From contig JAEVYY010000019.1 in NCBI GenBank assembly GCA_023392535.1, positions 62,001 through 126,000 on the forward strand: a stretch of 64,000 nucleotides of DNA, given 5' to 3'. A program made the translations under genes and the position numbers. The stretch comes from Bacillota bacterium (GTDB lineage Bacteria > Bacillota > Clostridia > Lachnospirales > Lachnospiraceae). Under the pieces are notes generated by a model. The model ran no database searches and had not been told where the DNA came from. It was given only the letters and a program-made list of their open reading frames with translations. Below, piece after piece: positions 36,342 through 43,657 of this stretch; the stretch's first letter is position 1, and each line of letters opens with the position of its first letter.

Positions 36342-36737
36342 CTATTTTCTTCCTTCCTCATAATAAGAGGAAAGTTCTCTTAAATTATTGAAATAGCGCT
36401 TAAGACTTTTTTTAGCCTCATTGTAACGGTAAAAATATATCACATAAGAAATTGCTGCATATACAGATACCATAATTAGGTATGCAAAAAGAATGTTCTT
36501 ACCGATTTGAAGTAAATCGAGTTTATAAATATCCTGCATAAACGAACCAATATCATAAGATACTGCTAATGCAATCATTAGCATAAATGCAAATGTAGCA
36601 TACACTACAGACTTAATCACCTGTAATCCTATATAGTCTCCACGGAAATAATTTCCAATAGTTACATTTTTCTTTCCCACATTTTCTTCATAAGATGCCA
36701 TTCTTGTCATCAAAATTATTCTGTCTTCATTTAACAT
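36342..36737 (-). CDS. Small membrane protein upstream of the cdaA unit
   Basis: This 131-residue protein has two membrane segments (about 41-61 and 82-102) and polar ends. The N-terminal 35 residues include RMASYEENVGKKNVTIGNYFRGDYIG and the C-terminal tail is a charged helix (AKKSLKRYFNNLRELSSYYEEGRK in part). AGGAG lies five bases before the ATG. I do not recognise the family. With the next gene and cdaA it forms a likely operon. Confidence 0.72.
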   Translation of the reverse strand: MLNEDRIILMTRMASYEENVGKKNVTIGNYFRGDYIGLQVIKSVVYATFAFMLMIALAVSYDIGSFMQDIYKLDLLQIGKNILFAYLIMVSVYAAISYVIYFYRYNEAKKSLKRYFNNLRELSSYYEEGRK

Positions 36738-36816
36738 ATATACTCCTAACCATCTCTTCTATCTTATCATAAAATATATGAGAAGTAAAATTCAGATAGC
36801 CTATTCTCTTTTGTGA

Positions 36817-37221
36817 TCAGTAGTCTAAATATCTCATCTTAGCACGATCTATTTGCTTTTTATCCGGGGTTAAAAGAACTTGCTTTTTATCCACAGGACT
36901 AAATTCCTTTACCATTTCCCGTTTACATTTTTCGCAAAAACGTCCTGTTTTAATCATGGTCCCACAAGATTCACATTCTATTCCGATTGGAGAATCTTCT
37001 GAAAATACCAATCTCTCCTCACGGATCCATTGTTGTATTTGTTGAATTTCCACATTACACTCACTTGATATTTGAGATATGCCTGCACTTCCATTGTCTT
37101 GCACAAATTTTTTAACTTCCTGGAATTTTTCTTCCACTTTTTCTTTACACCTCGGGCAGATTACAGGACCGATAGCATAATTAAAAATTCTTCCACATTT
37201 TCTACAATTACGAACATTCAT
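36817..37221 (-). CDS. yvyF: Flagellar-operon zinc-ribbon protein, YvyF-like
   Basis: This 134-residue protein has four CxxC pairs: CRKC and CPRC near the start, CESC and CEKC near 83-97. Between them lies a helix-turn-helix-like segment (about 42-70). The layout matches the TIGR03826/YvyF family, often found next to comF and flagellar genes in Bacillus. ComF and YvyF are neighbours here too, with a 16-base gap. Exact function is not established; it may be a regulator or scaffold with bound zinc. Confidence 0.82.
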   Translation of the reverse strand: MNVRNCRKCGRIFNYAIGPVICPRCKEKVEEKFQEVKKFVQDNGSAGISQISSECNVEIQQIQQWIREERLVFSEDSPIGIECESCGTMIKTGRFCEKCKREMVKEFSPVDKKQVLLTPDKKQIDRAKMRYLDY

Positions 37222-37237
37222 TGGTCTCCTCCATGTA

Positions 37238-37990
37238 TTAAAATCCCTTTCCTACCGAAAGTGCGATATAATATATTTCACACTCACCTATTTTATGAAA
37301 TGCCCTTGCTATTGCATCAACAGTACTTCCTGTTGTATAGATGTCATCAATAATTATAATTGTCTTTAATTTTACATCATTTTGGCATATTTTAAAAGCT
37401 TTTTTCAAATTATTTCGTCTCTCACTTCCATTTAACTTCTTCAACGGAGTCGTCTTTTTACAGCGTTGAATATACTTTGTATAAACGGGTATTGCTAATT
37501 CTTTGCCTATCACTTGTGCTAATAATTCTGATTGGTTATAACCTCTTACATTCATTCTCGTAGGATGAATCGGTACAGGAATCAAAGCATCTGGATTCCA
37601 TTCTTTTATCATGCTTCCAAAATTTTTTGCAACATCACTCCCATAGAAATCTGCATATTCACATCTTCCCTGGTATTTGAAACGATAAATGGAAGATTTT
37701 ACGGAAGCATATTCATATAACGCTAGACCTCGCTTATAGGAATGGGGTATCAAAGTACAATCATTACAGTATTCCTTCTCTTCTGACTGTAACCCTTTTC
37801 CACATTTTTGGCACCTTGGTTCTTTGATATACTGTATTTTGGTCTTGCATAGGTCACATATTTGCTCACCAAAAGGGGCCACGATTCCATCACATATAGG
37901 ACACCTTCTAGGAAATAAATACTCTAACATAATACCATAAATTTTAACTGTATTTTTTCTTAAGATTCTATAAATTTGTTTTCTTTTCAC
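37238..37990 (-). CDS. comF: ComF-family amidophosphoribosyltransferase-like protein
   Basis: This protein has about 250 residues. The N-terminus has a zinc-ribbon with CPIC, CDLC, CQKC and CNDC pairs, and the phosphoribosyltransferase-like domain carries the PRPP loop TIIIIDDIYTTGSTVDA near residue 205-221. ComF is needed for DNA uptake in Bacillus and may link to DNA processing. I set the start at GTG 37990, which overlaps the recD2 stop (GTGA) and has GGAGG four bases away; a TTG seven codons earlier and an ATG at 37930 are alternatives. The pairing with recD2 suggests shared DNA metabolism. Confidence 0.85.
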   Translation of the reverse strand: MKRKQIYRILRKNTVKIYGIMLEYLFPRRCPICDGIVAPFGEQICDLCKTKIQYIKEPRCQKCGKGLQSEEKEYCNDCTLIPHSYKRGLALYEYASVKSSIYRFKYQGRCEYADFYGSDVAKNFGSMIKEWNPDALIPVPIHPTRMNVRGYNQSELLAQVIGKELAIPVYTKYIQRCKKTTPLKKLNGSERRNNLKKAFKICQNDVKLKTIIIIDDIYTTGSTVDAIARAFHKIGECEIYYIALSVGKGF

Positions 37991-40251
37991 AACTCCTCCG
38001 AAACAAGACAACTTTTCTCCATTTCTTGTATTCTTTCGGACAAACTCGTATACCTTTTTTGTTCATTTTCATTTCTGATCATGGTTTCTACCATCTGGCT
38101 ACTCCCTAAGATGGTAACACAACTTTTCGCTCTGGTAACTCCCGTATAGAGTAAGTTTCTATTAAACAGCATCCTAGGACCTGCTAAAATCGGCATGACT
38201 ACCGCAGGATATTCACTACCCTGCGATTTATGAATCGTTATCGCATAAGCAAGTTCCAACTCCTCCAGACTCGTAAAAGGATAGGTGATTCTTTTATGCT
38301 CATCGAACTCCACCACTATATTTTGGGCAAAGTCATTAATTTCTTTTATCAGCCCTATATCGCCATTGAATACACCAACCCCTTTATCGATAGGAATTCC
38401 ATATTTACTTACTATTTCCCATTCCAACTGATAATTATTTTTAATCTGCATTACTTTATCACCCTCTCGAAAGATTAGGTCACCAACATAATGTTCTTTT
38501 TTCTTTTTGTCCTTTGGATTTAAATACTGTTGCAATATCTGATTTAGGACTTCTACACCCAGACTCCCCTTTCTCATAGGTGTCAAAACTTGAATATCAT
38601 AAGGAACAGCATTGACATATTTAGGCAGTTTATCACTAATTAATTGAATCATATGTTTATATATGACATTTACGTCAGTTCTCTCCAAAAAGAAAAAGTC
38701 TTTGCTTTTATTCGCAAACGATATCATTTTTCCTTCATTAATTTTATGCGCATTTACGACAATATCACTTTCACCAGCCTGCCTGAATATTTTTTTTAGA
38801 ATGACTACAGGTATCATCTCACTAAGAATCAGATCTCTTAATACCTGGCCTGGTCCGACAGACGGCAACTGGTCAATATCACCTACCATGATCAATCGGG
38901 TTCCAACACAAATTGCTTTTAATAATGATTGAAATAAAAATATATCTACCATAGACATCTCATCAATAATGATAATGTCTGCTTCAATTGGATTTTCTCC
39001 ATTTCTTAAAAAAGTAGCATTTCTTCTATCTTCATCCATCACAGCGCCATTCAACTCTAATAGCCTATGTATGGTCTTTGCTTCATATCCTGTTGTTTCT
39101 GTCATTCGCTTTGCTGCTCTTCCTGTGGGAGCTGCCAATAGAATATCCATTCCTTCTGCTACAAAATACTGTATTATCATATTAATAGTAGTTGTTTTTC
39201 CAGTGCCGGGTCCACCTGACAGAATAAAGATACCGTTACAGATGCTTTTCATCACGGCTTTTTTTTGTAGTTCGTCCAAATACAGATGTAATCTCTCCTC
39301 CAAGGTATCTATTTTTCTAAGAATAATATCCTCTTCTGACGATAATACTTCTTTTACCGGAGCCATTGATACATTTAAATCATGAATCAATCTTGCACAG
39401 CCCATTTCCGCATAATAGTTGACGGCAGCGTAAATCTTGTTACTGTTTTCGGATTTTTTTATTATTATTTTTTTGTCCATCATCAAATTAGTTAGCTGTG
39501 GGATAATCTGTTCCGCGCTCAGTTCAAGCAATTCCATTGCTCTTTTTAGTAAAATATTTTCAGGTAGATAAAGATTGCCGTCCGCTGTAGCCTGCAGTAA
39601 TACGAACAAAATACCACTTCGAATTCGATAGTCAGAATCTGTATGGATACCAATCCTGGTAGCGATTTCATCCGCAATACGAAAACCTATGCCCGATATG
39701 TCTTCCGCCAGAAGATAAGGATTTTCATTCATGATTCCATACAATTTCATTCCATAACGATCGTAAATTTTAACTGCCAGTGTATTCGAGATCCCATATT
39801 TTTGTAGAAATATCATAGCCTCTCGAATCTCTTTTTTCTCTTCCATCTGTAATGCGATTTCATGTGCTTTACGTTCGCTGATACCCTTTACTTCCACAAG
39901 TCTTTCAGGTTCTTCTTCAATAATACGAAATGCATCCTCACCGAACCTTTTTATGATTCTTGAGGCAAGTGCTGCTCCTACTCCTTTGATCGCACCAGAG
40001 CCCAAATAACGCTCCATACTGGCTGCATCTTCTGGGGAAATGAACTCATACGATTCCATTTTGAACTGACTGCCATAAATCGGGTGCTCTGCAAATTCCC
40101 CCTGTGCTTTCAACATTTCTCCCTGGTCTGCTGTTTTCATTATGCCTACGCAAGTAAACTCTTCCCCATCACTGATCATATTAAATACAGTATAGCCATT
40201 GTCGGCATTACGGTATATGATGTGTTCTATATATCCTTTAATTGTTTCCAC
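37987..40251 (-). CDS. recD2: ATP-dependent DNA helicase, RecD2
   Basis: This 754-residue superfamily 1 helicase lacks the RecBC partners, as in RecD2. The N-terminal region has helix-hairpin-helix-like segments (GSGAIKGVGAALASRIIKRFG, about 83-105, and VEVKGISERKAHEIA). The motor has Walker A GGPGTGKTT near 345, Walker B IIIDEMSMVD near 425 and motif VI (HKSQGSEYP) near 680. It acts in recombination and repair by 5'-3' unwinding. RecD2 enzymes average 740-850 residues, so this is normal. It starts upstream of comF and follows the flgJ-like operon's terminator. Confidence 0.94.
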   Translation of the reverse strand: METIKGYIEHIIYRNADNGYTVFNMISDGEEFTCVGIMKTADQGEMLKAQGEFAEHPIYGSQFKMESYEFISPEDAASMERYLGSGAIKGVGAALASRIIKRFGEDAFRIIEEEPERLVEVKGISERKAHEIALQMEEKKEIREAMIFLQKYGISNTLAVKIYDRYGMKLYGIMNENPYLLAEDISGIGFRIADEIATRIGIHTDSDYRIRSGILFVLLQATADGNLYLPENILLKRAMELLELSAEQIIPQLTNLMMDKKIIIKKSENSNKIYAAVNYYAEMGCARLIHDLNVSMAPVKEVLSSEEDIILRKIDTLEERLHLYLDELQKKAVMKSICNGIFILSGGPGTGKTTTINMIIQYFVAEGMDILLAAPTGRAAKRMTETTGYEAKTIHRLLELNGAVMDEDRRNATFLRNGENPIEADIIIIDEMSMVDIFLFQSLLKAICVGTRLIMVGDIDQLPSVGPGQVLRDLILSEMIPVVILKKIFRQAGESDIVVNAHKINEGKMISFANKSKDFFFLERTDVNVIYKHMIQLISDKLPKYVNAVPYDIQVLTPMRKGSLGVEVLNQILQQYLNPKDKKKKEHYVGDLIFREGDKVMQIKNNYQLEWEIVSKYGIPIDKGVGVFNGDIGLIKEINDFAQNIVVEFDEHKRITYPFTSLEELELAYAITIHKSQGSEYPAVVMPILAGPRMLFNRNLLYTGVTRAKSCVTILGSSQMVETMIRNENEQKRYTSLSERIQEMEKSCLVSEEL

Positions 40252-40283
40252 GCATCTCTCCTGTCATTCATTAGAAACACAAA

Positions 40284-40308
40284 AAGACTGCTTAATAGAA
40301 GCAGTCTT
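40284..40308 (-). terminator. Terminator of the mbl-flagellar rod operon
   Basis: A 10-bp stem (AAGACTGCTT paired with AAGCAGTCTT) with a five-base loop and a T-rich minus-strand tail (TTTGTGTTTC) lies 35 bases after the stop of the rod-binding protein gene. It separates the rod operon from recD2. Confidence 0.8.
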
Positions 40309-40342
40309 CTTTATAATTCATCTTGTATTCAATCATTTTTAC

Positions 40343-40696
40343 TTAAATATCGTAATTACGCTTCATTTGTTCAAACAACATCTGCGCAAGACCAAGACTA
40401 TTCTTATCTGTTGACTCTGCTGCTAATGATTGTATCGCCTGATCTTCAAAAAAATCCAATCTGGTTGAAACACTAGTGGAAGAATACTCTTCTTCTGGTA
40501 TTGTTTTCTTCATTTCTTTAAAAATCTGCTCCAAAAAATAGGATTCAAATTGCTTGCAAACATCCATCAACTCTTTGTCTGAAGCACCAGACTGATCTGC
40601 CGCAAGCATAGAGTCTAATTTTATCCCCGATTCATTTGTTGCAGTAGTTGACGATAAATAATCTGCATACATAGAGTTTAAATTACTTACATCCAT
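40343..40696 (-). CDS. Flagellar rod-binding protein, FlgJ N-terminal-like
   Basis: This 117-residue protein matches the rod-binding N-terminal domain of FlgJ: ELMDVCKQFESYFLEQIFKEMKKTIP (in parts, about 42-67) and a C-terminal helix with LGLAQMLFEQMKR. The muramidase domain of proteobacterial FlgJ is absent, as is usual in Clostridia. It is the last gene of the mbl-flhO-flhP operon, followed by the terminator at 40284. It should help build the flagellar rod through the wall. Confidence 0.85.
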   Translation of the reverse strand: MDVSNLNSMYADYLSSTTATNESGIKLDSMLAADQSGASDKELMDVCKQFESYFLEQIFKEMKKTIPEEEYSSTSVSTRLDFFEDQAIQSLAAESTDKNSLGLAQMLFEQMKRNYDI

Positions 40697-40702
40697 AAAT
40701 CA

Positions 40703-41521
40703 CTACCTCTTTAGTTGATTTGCCTGTGACATCATATCGTCAGAAGCCTGAATAGTTTTAGAGTTCATTTCATATGCACGTTGTGCAACAATTAGATTAA
40801 CCATCTCATCAACAACTTGTACATTCGAAGCTTCCAAATATCCTTGTACTAATTTGCTTTTCTTCAGATTGTTATTAGTAGCTTCATTTAAAACTGTACC
40901 ACTAGCTCCTGTAGCAGTATATAAACTGCTATCATTTTTTTCTAATCCAGATGGGTTGGAAAATTGATAGATACCCAGCTTAATACCAAGAGATTGCGGT
41001 ACATTTTTATCATCCGGGTAATAGAATGTACCATCGGAAGAAGTTGTAATCTTACTAGCCACAATATTTTTATTAAATGTAATCTGTTTTCCTGTTGAGC
41101 TTAAAACAGGAAGTCCATCTGTAGTAGAAAGGGCTAATCCACCGTTATTTGCAGTTGAGAGTATGAAATTACCATTTCTAGTATAATACCGATTACCATC
41201 TTCACCTGTCACCGCAAAAAAACCATCACCTTGAATAGCAAACCCTGTTGTGTTTGATGTTGCTGTAAGACTTCCCTGCTTGAACATGGACGTGATTGCC
41301 GAATTACGTACACCGAGTCCAACCTGTGCTGTTGTCGGCTTTGGCGTTCCATTGGCTGAAGTAGTTGATGTCTGTAGCGTTTGATAAAGCAATGTTTTAA
41401 ATTCAGCTACATCCGTCTTAAAACCCGTCGTATTTACATTCGCCAGGTTATTAGAAATAACATCCACGTTGGTCTGCTGCGCAATCATGCCTGATGCTGC
41501 TGTCCATAATGATCTAACCAT
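40703..41521 (-). CDS. flhP: Flagellar rod/hook protein, FlhP (FlgG family)
   Basis: This 272-residue protein has the axial-protein signature NVDVISNNLANVNTTGFK at the N-terminus (about 17-34) and the matching helical C-terminus SNVQVVDEMVNLIVAQRAYEMNSKTIQASDDMM (in parts). The central part is Ser/Thr-rich with FAIQGDGFFAVT. These are marks of FlgG/FlgF-type rod proteins. The position after mbl and flhO matches FlhP of Bacillus. GGGGG lies upstream of the ATG. Confidence 0.92.
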   Translation of the reverse strand: MVRSLWTAASGMIAQQTNVDVISNNLANVNTTGFKTDVAEFKTLLYQTLQTSTTSANGTPKPTTAQVGLGVRNSAITSMFKQGSLTATSNTTGFAIQGDGFFAVTGEDGNRYYTRNGNFILSTANNGGLALSTTDGLPVLSSTGKQITFNKNIVASKITTSSDGTFYYPDDKNVPQSLGIKLGIYQFSNPSGLEKNDSSLYTATGASGTVLNEATNNNLKKSKLVQGYLEASNVQVVDEMVNLIVAQRAYEMNSKTIQASDDMMSQANQLKR

Positions 41522-41534
41522 CTAAATTTTCCCC

Positions 41535-42311
41535 CTATAGTTTACCAATCTGATTCGCTGCAATTTCTAATGCACTATCATGTGTCTGAATCACTTTTTG
41601 GTTTGATTCATATGCCCTAGTCACGGCTATCATATCCACCATCTCTTTTACTACTTCTACGTTAGAGTTTTCCACATACCCACTCATTACTTTAGCAGTT
41701 GAAGGCTGATTCTTAGCCCCTTCTAGCGTCTGGTACATGTTTTCTCCAAAATGTTCCAGATAATCATAATCTTCAAAATCAGTAATCAGAAGTTGTCCCA
41801 CTTGTACACCATCTTGGAAAAGAGTTCCATCCGATGTAGTGGAAAGGCTTAAATTGGGGTTCATTTTTATTCTCCTATTATTGCTCCCCAGCACATAGTC
41901 TCCATCTTCTGTGACCAAAAACCCTTGTTGGTTGACCTGAAAGGTTCCTGCTCTCGTATATTTGGTAGACGTCTCGTCATTTTTATTCATATACTCTATC
42001 ACAAAGAAGCCATCTCCCGATATTGCAAAGTCCGTGTCATTTCCAGTAGGTTTAAAACTGCCCTGCTCATAATTTGTGTAGCACTCTCCTATCTTGACCC
42101 CCGGTGTATTTCCGCCAATATGACGCGCAATATTAGGGTTCTCTGAAATATCTTTAATCTTATAGGTAAGTGTATCTTTAAATGTCTGGCTGGTGGAACC
42201 TTCTTTCTTAAATCCCACTGTTGCAGAATTTGCAAGATTGTTAGATATTACATCTAATCGGTTCTGTTCATTAATCATCCCCGTGTAACCAGTATATAGA
42301 CCCTTTAGCAT
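41535..42311 (-). CDS. flhO: Flagellar rod/hook protein, FlhO (FlgG family)
   Basis: This 258-residue protein has RLDVISNNLANSATVGFKKEG (about 19-37), DFAISGDGFFVIEY and the C-terminal SNVEVVKEMVDMIAVTRAYESNQKVIQTHD in parts, which mark axial flagellar proteins. It begins sixty bases after mbl, with GGAGG upstream. FlhO and FlhP are thought to form the distal rod in Bacillus, and MreB-like proteins may help place the flagellum. Only the rod part of the flagellar gene set lies in this window. Confidence 0.92.
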   Translation of the reverse strand: MLKGLYTGYTGMINEQNRLDVISNNLANSATVGFKKEGSTSQTFKDTLTYKIKDISENPNIARHIGGNTPGVKIGECYTNYEQGSFKPTGNDTDFAISGDGFFVIEYMNKNDETSTKYTRAGTFQVNQQGFLVTEDGDYVLGSNNRRIKMNPNLSLSTTSDGTLFQDGVQVGQLLITDFEDYDYLEHFGENMYQTLEGAKNQPSTAKVMSGYVENSNVEVVKEMVDMIAVTRAYESNQKVIQTHDSALEIAANQIGKL

Positions 42312-42371
42312 GATCTTCCTCCTTAGTATGGTAAATCCATTCCAACAATCAAAACAATAAGTGGCATAGCC

Positions 42372-43367
42372 TTAATTATCGTCCCTGTAACCTGCCAAAA
42401 ACTCTACATATTTACCTGTTCCAATCGCAACTGCTGTCATTGGTTCTTCGGCGGTCATCGTATTAATTCCCGTCTTAGAAGAAATCAACTCCTCCAAGCC
42501 TCGCAAAAGACTGCCTCCTCCTGTTAATACAATACCTCTGTCAGCGATATCCGCCGCCAACTCCGGAGGCGTCTTTTCTAATACACTATGGATTGCTTCA
42601 ATAATCTGTGATGTTGTCTCTTTTAATGCTTCTTCTGTTTCTTCTGAAGAAACCTTCACTGTTTTTGGAAGACCCGTTACCAAATTACGGCCACGTACAT
42701 CCATATAATCTATTTCAGCCCTTTTATAACAAGAACCTATTTTAATCTTAAGATCTTCTGCTGTTCTCTCACCAATCAATAAATTGTGCTTTTTACGCAT
42801 ATAACGTACAATTGCTTCATCAAAATCATCCCCAGCAATTTTTATGGATGCACTAACTACCGTTCCACCTAATGAAATAACGGCAATGTCGGAGGTCCCG
42901 CCTCCAATATCAACAATCATATTTCCGCATGGCTTTGAAATATCTATTCCTGCTCCAATTGCAGCAGCTATCGGTTCTTCAATGACTGAAACTTCTCGAG
43001 CTCCTGCCTGGTAAGTTGCATCTTCTACCGCTTTTTTTTCAACTTCTGTCACACCACTCGGTACACATACAGAAATTCTGGGTTTTCGAAAAGTTCTCTT
43101 TCCTAATGCTTTCTGGATAAAATATTTCATCATTTTCTCAGTAACTGTATAATCCGAAATAACCCCTTGTCTCAAAGGTCTTACAGCAATAATATTTCCC
43201 GGAGTCCTCCCAAGCATCAGCCTCGCGTCTTCTCCAATGGCTCTAATCTTGTTGGTGTCCCTGTCAAAAGCAACTACAGATGGCTCCTTCAAAACAACTC
43301 CTTTACCTCTGATATACACTAAAATGCTGGCTGTTCCTAAATCAATTCCTATATCGGTATATTGCAT
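42372..43367 (-). CDS. mbl: MreB-family actin-like cytoskeletal protein, Mbl
   Basis: This 331-residue actin fold protein has the phosphate motifs IGIDLGTASILVY (about 6-18) and IVDIGGGTSDIAVIS (about 158-172) plus the adenosine motif VLTGGGSLLRGLEELI near 284-299. It directs sidewall peptidoglycan synthesis in rods. The gene order with flhO and flhP matches mbl of Bacillus, which is why I prefer mbl to mreB; the usual mreC-mreD partners of mreB are absent. A clear promoter lies upstream and AAAGGGG precedes the ATG. Confidence 0.92.
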   Translation of the reverse strand: MQYTDIGIDLGTASILVYIRGKGVVLKEPSVVAFDRDTNKIRAIGEDARLMLGRTPGNIIAVRPLRQGVISDYTVTEKMMKYFIQKALGKRTFRKPRISVCVPSGVTEVEKKAVEDATYQAGAREVSVIEEPIAAAIGAGIDISKPCGNMIVDIGGGTSDIAVISLGGTVVSASIKIAGDDFDEAIVRYMRKKHNLLIGERTAEDLKIKIGSCYKRAEIDYMDVRGRNLVTGLPKTVKVSSEETEEALKETTSQIIEAIHSVLEKTPPELAADIADRGIVLTGGGSLLRGLEELISSKTGINTMTAEEPMTAVAIGTGKYVEFLAGYRDDN

Positions 43368-43440
43368 AAATGTAAATTCCCCTTTCTGCGGATATCTATC
43401 TTAATTTTGTCCATTATTCTTTCGTCAAACATACGTAGAT

Positions 43441-43468
43441 ATTATACCTCATAAATACAGATTTTCAA
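43441..43468 (-). promoter_or_regulatory. Sigma-A-type promoter of the mbl operon
   Basis: On the minus strand TTGAAA (-35) and TATAAT (-10) are separated by 16 bases. The expected start leaves a leader of about 67 bases before the mbl ATG. No other equally good pair is visible in the 290-base gap. The rod genes would then be transcribed as mbl-flhO-flhP-flgJ-like under vegetative sigma factor. Confidence 0.8.
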
Positions 43469-43541
43469 AGGGTTTTCACAAAATTCATAAATATTTAAAA
43501 TTATTTAGAAACATATAATAAAACATATTTTTAAACATAGA

Positions 43542-43590
43542 GATGCACAAGAATCTAAGCGGTTCCCTCCGCCTCATACTCTCGTGCATC
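43542..43590 (-). other. Structured hairpin in the uvrA-mbl gap
   Basis: The 290-base gap between uvrA and mbl holds, besides the mbl promoter, one compact structure. GATGCAC pairs with GTGCATC at the ends, and inside it a GC-rich stem (AGGCGG with CCGCTT on the minus strand) closes a six-base loop AGGGAA. The pairing is better on the minus strand because a G-U pair is allowed there. No T-run follows, so it is not a typical terminator. It may be a leader element, a processing site or a small RNA. Function unknown. Confidence 0.5.
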
Positions 43591-43657
43591 CATGCATACT
43601 TACTTAACAATATTTATATCGGCCATTTCTTTTTAAAACATTATAATAAAATTTATT

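Noticed and set aside
38969..39385. Plus-strand open frame inside recD2
   Set aside because: It is antisense to conserved helicase motifs and has no homologous features.
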